Assembly (NCBI GenBank): GCA_021805725.1
Contig: JAJZEH010000037.1
Span: 52,101-116,100 of the forward strand
DNA: 64,000 nt
Direction: 5' to 3'
Source: Pseudomonadota bacterium
Lineage (GTDB): Bacteria; Pseudomonadota; Gammaproteobacteria; Burkholderiales; Ferrovaceae
Shown here one piece after another: positions 24,545 through 32,607 of the stretch. A program made the translations under genes and the position numbers. Under the pieces are notes generated by a model that searched no databases, was not told the DNA's origin, and saw only the letters and a list, made by a program, of their open reading frames with translations. How positions within the stretch are numbered: the stretch's first letter is position 1; each line of letters opens with the position of its first letter.

Positions 24545-24904
24545 ATGAAGTTTGGCATTGTCGTCAACGAAGGTCCTTACCAGCACCAGGCCAGCGATTC
24601 CGCCTATTTGTTTTGTAAGGGCGTGCTGGAGAAGGGCCACGAGATCTTTCGGGTGTTTTTTTATCACGACGGGGTCAACAACGCCTCGCGCCTGACCGAA
24701 CCCCCGCAGGATGATCGCAACATCGTGGCCCGCTGGAGCAAGCTTGCCGAGGAGCATGAGGTGGACCTCGTGGTCTGCGTGGCGGCCGCCCTGCGGCGTG
24801 GCATCAAGGAAGAGAACCTGGCTCCGGGTTTTCGCATCTCCGGGCTGGGGCAACTGGTTGAAGCCGGCATCCGTGCCGATCGACTGGTGACGTTTGGGGA
24901 CTGA
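24545..24904 (+). CDS. dsrE: Sulfurtransferase subunit DsrE
   Basis: A 119-residue subunit of the DsrE2F2H2 complex, which is diagnostic for oxidative Dsr systems. C78 in DLVVCVAAALRRG is at the same number as the active cysteine of the Allochromatium protein, and transfers sulfane sulfur to DsrC. The start is ATG 24545 (MKFGIVVNEGPY); a GTG 6 bases earlier is less likely. It lies 11 bases after dsrB. Confidence 0.94.
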   Translation: MKFGIVVNEGPYQHQASDSAYLFCKGVLEKGHEIFRVFFYHDGVNNASRLTEPPQDDRNIVARWSKLAEEHEVDLVVCVAAALRRGIKEENLAPGFRISGLGQLVEAGIRADRLVTFGD

Positions 24905-24913
24905 GAGGCACGC

Positions 24914-25288
24914 ATGAGCGAAGAGAGCAGCATCAAGAAATTCATGTTCGTCAACCGCAAGCCCCCGCACGGCACCATTTATGCGCTGGAATCCCTGGAA
25001 GTGGTGCTGATCACAGCGGCATTCGACCAGGATGTCTCGCTGGTGTTTCTGGACGATGGGGTGTTTCAGTTGCGCAAGGGTCAACAGACCAAGGGCATTG
25101 AAACCAAGAATTTTTCACCCACCTACCGGGCGCTGGACGGCTACGACATCGAGAAGCTCTATGTGGAAAAGGAATCGCTTGAAGCACGGGGCCTGACCGA
25201 AGATGACCTGCTGGTGGACGTCATGGTGCTGGATCGGGTGGCACTGGGTGTGTTGATGGACCAGCAGGACGTGGTCCTGAGTTTTTGA
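24914..25288 (+). CDS. dsrF: Sulfurtransferase-complex subunit DsrF
   Basis: A 124-residue DsrE/F-fold protein (KKFMFVNRKPPHGTIYALESLEVVLITAAFDQDVSLVFLDDGVFQL). It has no active-site cysteine, as expected, since DsrF is the structural partner in the DsrEFH hexamer. The TusC protein of enteric bacteria is its homologue. It follows dsrE by 9 bases. Confidence 0.94.
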   Translation: MSEESSIKKFMFVNRKPPHGTIYALESLEVVLITAAFDQDVSLVFLDDGVFQLRKGQQTKGIETKNFSPTYRALDGYDIEKLYVEKESLEARGLTEDDLLVDVMVLDRVALGVLMDQQDVVLSF

Positions 25289-25303
25289 GAAAGGAGAGCG
25301 TGC

Positions 25304-25600
25304 ATGCTGCATATCGTCAATAAATCGCCGCTGGGTCACGCTGCGCTGGATTCCTGCCTGCGCGTGGCGCAGGGCGGCGATCTGCTGCTGATCGAGGATG
25401 CGGTCTATGCAGCCAGCGCGGGCACCCTGTTCGAGCCGCTTATGCGCGATGCCCTGAAGCGGTTCAAGGTGTATGCCCTGCAACCTGATCTCGAGGCGCG
25501 CGGCGTGGCCGCCCATCTGATTGAAGGCATTGCCGTAGTGGACTACGGCGGTTTCGTCGATCTCGTTACACAGAACAAGACCTGCCAGTCCTGGCTGTAA
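25304..25600 (+). CDS. dsrH: Sulfurtransferase-complex subunit DsrH
   Basis: A 98-residue TusB/DsrH-fold protein (MLHIVNKSPLGHAALDSCLRV). C18 in ALDSCLRV corresponds to the conserved DsrH cysteine; a second sits near the C-terminus (NKTCQSWL). It completes the DsrEFH complex that loads DsrC. AAAGGAGAG precedes the ATG, 15 bases after dsrF. Confidence 0.94.
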   Translation: MLHIVNKSPLGHAALDSCLRVAQGGDLLLIEDAVYAASAGTLFEPLMRDALKRFKVYALQPDLEARGVAAHLIEGIAVVDYGGFVDLVTQNKTCQSWL

Positions 25601-25638
25601 ACAGCCGGGACTACCCTATAAACACGGAGGAGTGAGCA

Positions 25639-25974
25639 ATGCCCAACATCGAAGTCAATGGCAAGTCGTACGAAACGGATGAAGAAGGCTACCTTGTCAA
25701 CCTGGGAGAGTGGAACCGCGATGTTGCGGATTACATCGCCAAGGCAGAGAGTGTTGACATGACGGATCAGCACTGGGAAGTGGTGGATTTTCTGCGTGGG
25801 TATTACGACGAGTACCAGATTGCTCCAGCCGTACGCGTTCTTACCAAGGCCATCGGCAAGAAGCTTGGGCCTGAAAAGGGCAACAGCCAGTATCTGTACG
25901 AACTGTTCCCCTACGGCCCGGCCAAGCAGGCTTGCAAGATCGCTGGTTTGCCCAAACCCACGGGCTGCGTGTAA
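25639..25974 (+). CDS. dsrC: DsrC sulfur-carrier protein
   Basis: A 111-residue DsrC with both redox cysteines in the flexible C-terminal arm: C99 in GPAKQACKIAGLP and C110 as the penultimate residue in TGCV. These form the trisulfide that DsrAB converts to sulfite and DsrK reoxidises. ACGGAGGAG gives a strong ribosome-binding site, fitting the high abundance usual for DsrC. It is the functional counterpart of the cysteine-less paralogue 4.5 kb upstream. Confidence 0.97.
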   Translation: MPNIEVNGKSYETDEEGYLVNLGEWNRDVADYIAKAESVDMTDQHWEVVDFLRGYYDEYQIAPAVRVLTKAIGKKLGPEKGNSQYLYELFPYGPAKQACKIAGLPKPTGCV

Positions 25975-26033
25975 GCGCCCGGACCTCTGGTGGCGACGGC
26001 ATCTTTGCCGTCCCATTCCCCGGGTAAACCGAC

Positions 26034-26777
26034 ATGACGACGGCCAGCATGGTCTTTGCGTTGCTTTTTTATCTTGCGACACTGGTGTTTGCAGGGGGCT
26101 TGCTCATGCGCATTGCCGATTACGCGCGGACGCCTGCGCCCCTCAAGATTCCCACCACGCCCGCGCCCACCACTTCGCGCGGCGTGGTATTCCGCATGAT
26201 GCGCGAGGTCCTGTTATTTGAAAGCCTGTTCAAGGCCAATCTATGGATCTGGGCGCTGGGTATCCTGTTTCATTTTGGCCTGGCCCTGGTGGTGTTGCGT
26301 CACCTGCGCTATTTCATCGAACCGGTCTGGTTTTGGGTGGCTGCAGTGCAACCCTTCGGCATCTATGGCGGGATAGCCATGGTGCTAGGCCTGGCGGGGC
26401 TGTGGTTGCGACGCATCGTGGTGCAGCGCATCCGCTACATCTCCACGCCTTCCGACCACCTGATGCTGGTGTTGCTGCTGGGAATCGGCCTGACGGGGAT
26501 CGCCATGCAATACGTGGCGCATCCTGACGTCGTCGCGGTCAAACGCTTCTTTCTGGGGTGGCTGGGCTTCGATTTGCAGCCCCTGCCCCAAAGCCTGCTG
26601 TTGTACGGGCATCTGGCCCTGATCGTCGTGTTGCTGATGATTTTTCCGTTCAGCAAGCTGCTGCACGCGCCTGGCGTTTTTTTCTCTCCGACGCGCAACC
26701 AGGTGGACAATTCCAGGGAGGCGCGCCATCTGTCGGGTTGGGCTTCTTCCATGGACACGGAGCGCCCCCATGGCTGA
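26034..26777 (+). CDS. dsrM: DsrM, membrane b-type cytochrome of DsrMKJOP
   Basis: A 247-residue NarI-like inner-membrane subunit with about five helices and histidines placed to hold b hemes (LGILFHFGLALVVLRHLRYF, LLLYGHLALIVVLLM). It is shorter than the roughly 330-residue DsrM of sulfate reducers, normal for oxidisers. It passes electrons between DsrK and the quinone pool. Its end overlaps dsrK by 8 bases. Confidence 0.92.
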   Translation: MTTASMVFALLFYLATLVFAGGLLMRIADYARTPAPLKIPTTPAPTTSRGVVFRMMREVLLFESLFKANLWIWALGILFHFGLALVVLRHLRYFIEPVWFWVAAVQPFGIYGGIAMVLGLAGLWLRRIVVQRIRYISTPSDHLMLVLLLGIGLTGIAMQYVAHPDVVAVKRFFLGWLGFDLQPLPQSLLLYGHLALIVVLLMIFPFSKLLHAPGVFFSPTRNQVDNSREARHLSGWASSMDTERPHG

Positions 26778-28305
26778 AACCGTCGTTGCCCCACCGTACC
26801 GCGTCATTCCCATCGTGCCGGAATTGAAACCCGGGGCCATGAAGGATGTGCGCTCCTTCGTTGCCAATGAAAAGATCCAGGTGGCGCTGGGATTTCCCGG
26901 GCAACTGGTGGACGACTGGCAGGAGAAGGCGCTTTCCAGGATGGCTGAGCTGCTGGGCAAGTACCGCTCGCTCAAGGTGTACATGGATGCCTGCGTGCAC
27001 TGCGGCGCCTGCAGCGACAAGTGCCATTACTTCATCGGCACCCAGGATCCCAAGAACATGCCGGTGGCCCGTCAGGATCTGCTGCGTAGCGTGTATCGAC
27101 GCTATTTCACCCTTGCCGGAAAATACCTGCCATGGCTTGTGGGTGCGCGCGACCTGACGCGCGAGGTCCTTGACGAGTGGTACACCTATTTCAACCAGTG
27201 TTCGGAATGTCGCCGCTGTTCCGTGTTCTGCCCCTATGGCATCGATACGGCAGAGGTGACCATGGCGGCGCGCGAGATCCTCGATTCAGTGGGATACGGC
27301 CAGAAATATTCCAACGAGATCATTGGCAAGGTGCACAGCATCGGCAACAACCTGGGGCTTCCGGCTCCAGCCTTGATCGACACGCTGCAGGGGCTGGAAG
27401 AAGATGTCAAGGAAGACACCGGTGTGGACGTGCGTTTTCCGATCAATGTGAAAGGCGCCGAAGTGCTTCTCATCACGCCCTCCGCCGATTTCTTTGCCGA
27501 ACCCCACATCGACAGCCTGATCGGGTATGCCAAGGTGTTTCACGCCGCCGGCATCGGTTGGACCCTCTCGTCCATGGCCTCCGAGGCCGGCAACTTTGGC
27601 ATGTTCATCGGCAACTACGAGCAGTTGCGCAAGATCGCCATGCGCATTCGCGAGGCGGCCCTGGAGTTGGGGGTGAAGCGCATCGTGGTGGGCGAATGCG
27701 GCCATGCCTGGCGCGTGGCGTACAGCTTCTGGAACACCCTGACGGGCATCGGCGACGGTGCCGATGCCAATGACCGCTTTGCCCTGCAGCTGCAAAAGCA
27801 GTTGGATTTGCGTTACCGGCAACCCACCCACATCTGCGAACTGACCTGGGACCTGATCGAGCGCAACGCCCTGCGTTTCAACAAGGAAGCCAACGACCCG
27901 TATGTGGTGACCTTTCACGATTCGTGCAATGTGGCGCGGGGGTCGCGCATGGGGGATTTTGCTGGGGGACAGTTCGAGATTCCGCGCAACATCATCCGCG
28001 CCGTCGCCAATAATTTTGTGGAAATGGCGGACCACACCACCCGCGATAAAACCTTCTGCTGTGGCGGTGGTGGCGGTCTGCTGACAGACGACCTGATCGA
28101 CCTCAGGGTCAAGGGGGCCTTGCCACGCATGGAAGCCCTGCAGGAAGTGGTGGACGTCCATGGTGTCAATTTCATGGCCACCATTTGCGCCATCTGCAAG
28201 GCACAGTTCAGCAAGGTGCTGCCTTACTACAAATTCGACCGGCGCCTGGTGGGCGGAGTCCACCAGTTGGTCAGCAACGCCATCATCCTGGGCGAAACCC
28301 ATTAG
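26770..28305 (+). CDS. dsrK: DsrK, cytoplasmic Fe-S/heterodisulfide-reductase-like subunit
   Basis: A 511-residue HdrD-like protein. Two 4Fe-4S motifs are seen (C75, C78, C81, C85; C144, C147, C150, C154). CCG-type cysteines follow in VGECGHAWR and FCCGGGGG, which hold the catalytic noncubane-type cluster, and a late CAICKAQF. In oxidisers it reoxidises DsrC thiols to the disulfide/trisulfide state and feeds electrons to DsrM. It is coupled to dsrM by overlap. Confidence 0.94.
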   Translation: MAETVVAPPYRVIPIVPELKPGAMKDVRSFVANEKIQVALGFPGQLVDDWQEKALSRMAELLGKYRSLKVYMDACVHCGACSDKCHYFIGTQDPKNMPVARQDLLRSVYRRYFTLAGKYLPWLVGARDLTREVLDEWYTYFNQCSECRRCSVFCPYGIDTAEVTMAAREILDSVGYGQKYSNEIIGKVHSIGNNLGLPAPALIDTLQGLEEDVKEDTGVDVRFPINVKGAEVLLITPSADFFAEPHIDSLIGYAKVFHAAGIGWTLSSMASEAGNFGMFIGNYEQLRKIAMRIREAALELGVKRIVVGECGHAWRVAYSFWNTLTGIGDGADANDRFALQLQKQLDLRYRQPTHICELTWDLIERNALRFNKEANDPYVVTFHDSCNVARGSRMGDFAGGQFEIPRNIIRAVANNFVEMADHTTRDKTFCCGGGGGLLTDDLIDLRVKGALPRMEALQEVVDVHGVNFMATICAICKAQFSKVLPYYKFDRRLVGGVHQLVSNAIILGETH

Positions 28306-28332
28306 CACGAAATCATAGACCGGAGGCATGTC

Positions 28333-30282
28333 ATGTCAGACACGATCGAGCAGGGCGACAACAAACTGACTTTCCGTCGCTACAAGGACGGGGATACAGC
28401 GACGCACTCCCTGCGTGACAAGATCATTCAGGCCAGCTACTCCCACAAATGCCCCACCTATATCCAGTCCACCCCGCCCTGCCAGGGCAGTTGCCCCTCG
28501 GGTGAAGACATCCGGCGCTGGCTGCAGATTGCGCGTGGCATGGAGAAACCGCCGGCGGGCATGCCCTGGCAGGAATTTGCCTGGCGTGTGTTGACCGAGG
28601 CCAACCCCTTTCCTTCGGTCATGGGCCGGGTCTGTCCCGCACCCTGCGAATCCGGTTGTAACCGCAACGAGGTCGAGGACCATGTGGGGATCAATTCGGT
28701 GGAGCATTTTCTTGGGGAATATGCCGTTTCCAACAATCTCAAATTCAAGGCGCCAGATGTCACGACGGGCAAGCGCATCGCCGTGATCGGCGGTGGGCCG
28801 GCAGGCTTGTCCTGCGCCTATCAGTTGGCCCTCAAGGGGCATGCCGTCACCATTTTTGACGAGCATGAGCAGTTGGGTGGCATGATGCGCTACGGCATTC
28901 CGGGTTTTCGCACGCCACGCCATGTGCTGGATGCCGAAATCCAGCGCATTCTGGACCTTGGGGTACAGTCGCGTCTTAACTGCCACATCGGCGAGGACGT
29001 CACCCTGGAGCAGATCCGCGCCGAGTTCGATGCCGTATTCCTGGGAATGGGAGCTCAGTCCGGTCGGGCCTTGCCCACGCCGGACAGCGAAGCTCCCAAT
29101 GTGGTCACGGCCACGGCCTTCCTCAGGGCCTTCAATGACGGCAGGCTGAAGTACGTGGGCAAGCGTGTGGTCGTGGTGGGTGGCGGGGACACCTCCATTG
29201 ACGTGGCGACCGTGGCAAGACGCTTGGGCCATATCGAGCATGGCAAGCCGGTGGATACCGAACGCGCCATCGCTGGACGCATGGCCCACGATGTGGCTGA
29301 AATTTCCGCCAAGGAGGGCGCCGACGTCACGCTGACCTCGGTGTTTGCCATCGACAGGATGCAGGCCAACAGGCATGAAGTAGAGCAGGCGCTTGCTGAG
29401 GGCATTGACATCCGCGGCGGACTCGTTCCCATAGGCGTCGTCCGCGGTGACGACGGCCGAGCCAAGGCCCTGCGCGTGATGCGCTGCGAGGCCAGATTCG
29501 TGGGCGGAAAACTGGAAATCAACCAGGTGCCGGGCAGCGAGGAGGACATCGCGGCAGACCTGATCGTTTCGGCCATTGGCCAGGCCGTTGATTTTTCCGG
29601 ACTGGAAGAGTTCGACAATGGTCGCGGGGCCGTGACCGCGGACAGGAATTACCAGGTGCAGGGTAAGCCCGGGGTCTATGCCGGGGGCGACGTCATCCGT
29701 CCGCATTTGCTGACCACGGCCATCGGACACGGGGCCATTGCCGCGGAGGGCATCGACCGTTTCCTGGCCGGGGAAGAACCCGAGAAGCGCCCAAAAATCG
29801 ATGTCCACACCTTTGACCTGATGCGCAAGATGGTGGAATCGGGCCTGTCCATCGAGCCCATCACCGAACCCGCTTGGGGTACTGACAGCGCTGCAGTGGT
29901 CCACAATTTTGACAACCGCTCGGGTCGCTATGTCATCACCCATGAGGAGCTTTTCCTCGGGCACTTTGGCTACGTGCCGCGCAAAAAGCGCGCGGTCACC
30001 ACCCTCACCAGGGAAAGTGCACTGGGTAATTTCGACGAGCGCCTTCACGCCCTGTCGGAAGCGGACGCGGTGGCGGAGGCCAAGCGCTGCATGAGTTGCG
30101 GCATGTGCTTCCAGTGTGACAACTGTGTGGTCTATTGCCCCCAGACTGCCGTGTTCCGGGTGCCCAAGTCCAAGTCCACGGTGGGGCGATATGTGGATAC
30201 CGATTACACCAAGTGCATTGGTTGCCACATCTGCCACGACGTATGTCCCACCGGGTACATTCAAATGGGGTTGGGCGAGTAG
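28333..30282 (+). CDS. dsrL: DsrL, NAD(P)H:acceptor Fe-S flavoprotein
   Basis: A 649-residue GltD-like oxidoreductase essential for oxidative Dsr. N-terminal Fe-S cysteines lie at CQGSCPSG, CPAPCESGCNRNE. The FAD fold begins RIAVIGGGPAGLSCAYQLALKG at about residue 150, the NAD(P) fold VVVVGGGDTSIDVA near 280. A C-terminal ferredoxin domain carries CMSCGMCFQCDNCVVYCP and CIGCHICHDVCP. The extra C-terminal clusters match the DsrL type of sulfur oxidisers, which transfers electrons from DsrAB to NAD(P)+. Confidence 0.95.
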   Translation: MSDTIEQGDNKLTFRRYKDGDTATHSLRDKIIQASYSHKCPTYIQSTPPCQGSCPSGEDIRRWLQIARGMEKPPAGMPWQEFAWRVLTEANPFPSVMGRVCPAPCESGCNRNEVEDHVGINSVEHFLGEYAVSNNLKFKAPDVTTGKRIAVIGGGPAGLSCAYQLALKGHAVTIFDEHEQLGGMMRYGIPGFRTPRHVLDAEIQRILDLGVQSRLNCHIGEDVTLEQIRAEFDAVFLGMGAQSGRALPTPDSEAPNVVTATAFLRAFNDGRLKYVGKRVVVVGGGDTSIDVATVARRLGHIEHGKPVDTERAIAGRMAHDVAEISAKEGADVTLTSVFAIDRMQANRHEVEQALAEGIDIRGGLVPIGVVRGDDGRAKALRVMRCEARFVGGKLEINQVPGSEEDIAADLIVSAIGQAVDFSGLEEFDNGRGAVTADRNYQVQGKPGVYAGGDVIRPHLLTTAIGHGAIAAEGIDRFLAGEEPEKRPKIDVHTFDLMRKMVESGLSIEPITEPAWGTDSAAVVHNFDNRSGRYVITHEELFLGHFGYVPRKKRAVTTLTRESALGNFDERLHALSEADAVAEAKRCMSCGMCFQCDNCVVYCPQTAVFRVPKSKSTVGRYVDTDYTKCIGCHICHDVCPTGYIQMGLGE

Positions 30283-30292
30283 GAGAGGGCGC

Positions 30293-30673
30293 ATGGTATT
30301 CGGCTGGACCCTGATTGGGCGGATGGCGGTGCTGCTGGCGTTGGCGGGCCCCCTTGCGGCAGCCGTCAGCGAACCCGTGCTTGACGTCGGGCAGGGGGGG
30401 CAGTGCGTGGACGACCCCAAGTTCATGCGGCTCAACCACATGAAGCTGATGCGTCATCAGCGCGATGAAACCGTCCATCAGGGTATTCGCGGCGGCAAAT
30501 ACAGTCTTGCCGGTTGCGTGGACTGTCACGCCAGCAAAAAAAACCATAGCGTGTTGGGAACCAACCAGAATTTTTGTCAGGGTTGCCACGTCTATGCGGC
30601 CGTCAAAATCGATTGCTTTGAATGCCATTCCAGCGAACCGCGCCGCGCGATTGCAGGGGAGCCCGTGAAATGA
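30293..30673 (+). CDS. dsrJ: DsrJ, triheme cytochrome c
   Basis: A 126-residue exported cytochrome with an uncleaved-looking N-terminal helix (LIGRMAVLLALAGPLAAAVS) and three CxxCH sites at 75-79, 95-99 and 108-112. C38, outside the heme motifs, matches the extra cysteine thought to ligate one heme in DsrJ. It is the periplasmic part of DsrMKJOP. The frame is open upstream in dsrL; GGAGAGG places the start at ATG 30293. The stop overlaps dsrO (ATGA). Confidence 0.93.
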   Translation: MVFGWTLIGRMAVLLALAGPLAAAVSEPVLDVGQGGQCVDDPKFMRLNHMKLMRHQRDETVHQGIRGGKYSLAGCVDCHASKKNHSVLGTNQNFCQGCHVYAAVKIDCFECHSSEPRRAIAGEPVK

Positions 30674-31407
30674 GCTGTGGCCACGATCATCAACGACGCC
30701 AGTTTCTCTCCCGCGGTGCCGCCCTGACTGCAGCGGTGAGCATTGCCCCAGGACTCATGCTCTACGACTTTGCGCGCGCCCGCCCGCCGGGTGAGGCCGC
30801 CAACTCCGCCGTGCGCTGGGGCATGTTGATTGACACCACTCAGTGCGAGAGCGGTTGCGACGCCTGTGTCAGCGCGTGCAACAAGGAAAACGGCCTGCCG
30901 GCCCGAACGTTGCCCACCGATTCGCAATGGATCAGGAAGCTCGAATTGCAACAGGAGGACACGGGACGCAAGATTTCCATGCCCATGATGTGCCAGCATT
31001 GCGCCGAGCCGCCCTGCGTCGAGGTGTGTCCCACCGGTGCCTCCTTCAAGCGGGCGGACGGCATCGTGCTGGTGGACAAGCATCGTTGCATTGGCTGTCG
31101 TTACTGCATGATGGCCTGTCCTTATAAGGCGCGTTCCTTCGTGCATGAGCCGGTCACGGACCATTCCGGCGCCACGCCGCGCGGGCAGGGCACTGTGGAG
31201 AGTTGCACGATGTGCGTGCACCGAGTGGATCGGGGGGTGGCCCCGGCCTGCGTGGAAGCCTGCGCCAGGGAGGGTCACCAGGCCATCCTGTTCGGTAACC
31301 TCAACGATCCGAAAAGCGCCATTTCGAAACGCATCCACAGCGTGGTTTCGGTGAAGCTGCGTGCCGACCTCAATCTGGATCCGGGCGTTTCGTTTGTGGG
31401 GATCTAA
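30670..31407 (+). CDS. dsrO: DsrO, periplasmic ferredoxin-like Fe-S protein
   Basis: A 245-residue protein with a twin-arginine signal (QRRQFLSRGAALTAAVS), followed by four 4Fe-4S motifs (CESGCDACVSAC, CQHCAEPPCVEVC, CIGCRYCMMAC, CTMCVHRV). It is exported folded by Tat and passes electrons between DsrJ and DsrP. The ATG at 30670 overlaps the dsrJ stop; an in-frame ATG at 30622 would bury the Tat signal and is rejected. Confidence 0.93.
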   Translation: MSCGHDHQRRQFLSRGAALTAAVSIAPGLMLYDFARARPPGEAANSAVRWGMLIDTTQCESGCDACVSACNKENGLPARTLPTDSQWIRKLELQQEDTGRKISMPMMCQHCAEPPCVEVCPTGASFKRADGIVLVDKHRCIGCRYCMMACPYKARSFVHEPVTDHSGATPRGQGTVESCTMCVHRVDRGVAPACVEACAREGHQAILFGNLNDPKSAISKRIHSVVSVKLRADLNLDPGVSFVGI

Positions 31408-31412
31408 CCGCC

Positions 31413-32603
31413 ATGCACCATAAAACCTTTGCGCAGATTGAAATCCGCTACTTTTACCTGCTGCTCGCCCTGGGGTTGCTGGTGGTTCTGGGCGGGCTCG
31501 CGGCTGCCCACCTGCTGGAATCGCACGGCCACATCATCAGCGGCATGAACAACCAGGTGGTGTGGGGGTTGCCCCACGTCTTCGCCATCTTCATGATCGT
31601 CTCGGCATCGGGGGTACTCAACGTGGCCTCGGTGGGTTCGGTGTTTGGACGCCATGTGTACAAGGCACGCGCACCCCTGGCCGGGCTTTTGTCGCTGGCC
31701 TTGCTTGCGGGCGGGCTGATGGTGCTGATGCTGGACCTGGGGCGCCCGGACCGGGTCATCGTGGCCGCCACCCACTACAATCCCACCTCGGTGTTCGCCT
31801 GGAACGTATTGCTCTACTCGGGCCTGTTCGCCACGGTGGCGTTTTATCTGTGGACCCTGATGGATCGCGCCATGGGGGCCTGGTCCAAACCGGCGGGCTT
31901 TCTGGTGTTTACCTGGCGCATCGTCCTGACCACCGGCACCGGCCTCATCTTTGCCTTCCTGGTGGCGCGCCAGGCCTATGCTTCGGCGCTCCTGCCGCCG
32001 CTCTTCATCATCATGTCCTTTGCCTGGGGACTCGCCATTTTCCTGATCGTGCAGTTCGCCATGTTCAGCTGGAACGAACTGCAGCTCAATCCGGCCATCC
32101 AGAAGCGCCTCAAGAACCTGCTGGGCATCTTCGTGATCTCGGTGTTGTATCTGGTGGCCACCTATCACCTCACCAACCTGTACTACTCCCGGCAGGTGGC
32201 CTTCGAGCGCTTCATCCTTTCGCAGGGAGGCCTTTTTGCCGCATTGTTCTGGGGTGGGTATGTGGTGCTGGGCAGCGTGGCGCCACTGCTACTGATTTTC
32301 CTGCCCGGTCTGGGTCAGGCCCGCTGCGTCCTGCTGGCCTCTGTGCTGGTGCTGGTGGGCGCGTTTTCGCTGCTCTATGTATTCATCATCGGCGGGCAGG
32401 CGTTTCCGCTGCTGATCATTCCTGGATATACCGTACACAGCAGTTTTGGCGACGGGCAGGTGGCCAGTTATGTGCCCAGCGTATTTGAGTGGGCCCTTGG
32501 GGCGGGGGGCATCGGTGTGGCCTTTTTGATCGTCACGGTGGGAGTGCGTATCCTCAATTTCCTGCCTCATGACGATCCCCGCCAACCCATGGAGGGCAAC
32601 TGA
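31413..32603 (+). CDS. dsrP: DsrP, NrfD/PsrC-family membrane subunit
   Basis: A 396-residue integral membrane protein with about ten helices and the NrfD/PsrC pattern (AAHLLESHGHIISGMNNQVVWGLPH, ARQAYASALLPPLF). It has no heme motif. It links periplasmic DsrO to the quinone pool. It starts 5 bases after dsrO and ends 4 bases before dsrN. Confidence 0.93.
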   Translation: MHHKTFAQIEIRYFYLLLALGLLVVLGGLAAAHLLESHGHIISGMNNQVVWGLPHVFAIFMIVSASGVLNVASVGSVFGRHVYKARAPLAGLLSLALLAGGLMVLMLDLGRPDRVIVAATHYNPTSVFAWNVLLYSGLFATVAFYLWTLMDRAMGAWSKPAGFLVFTWRIVLTTGTGLIFAFLVARQAYASALLPPLFIIMSFAWGLAIFLIVQFAMFSWNELQLNPAIQKRLKNLLGIFVISVLYLVATYHLTNLYYSRQVAFERFILSQGGLFAALFWGGYVVLGSVAPLLLIFLPGLGQARCVLLASVLVLVGAFSLLYVFIIGGQAFPLLIIPGYTVHSSFGDGQVASYVPSVFEWALGAGGIGVAFLIVTVGVRILNFLPHDDPRQPMEGN

Positions 32604-32607
32604 TCTG

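Noticed and set aside
28336..30441. A 701-codon open frame antisense to dsrL
   Set aside because: It mirrors the GC-rich third-position bias of dsrL, has no family similarity and no ribosome-binding site; dsrL itself is certain.
30622..30669. Alternative upstream ATG for dsrO
   Set aside because: It would put 16 residues before the twin-arginine signal; the ATG overlapping the dsrJ stop fits better.
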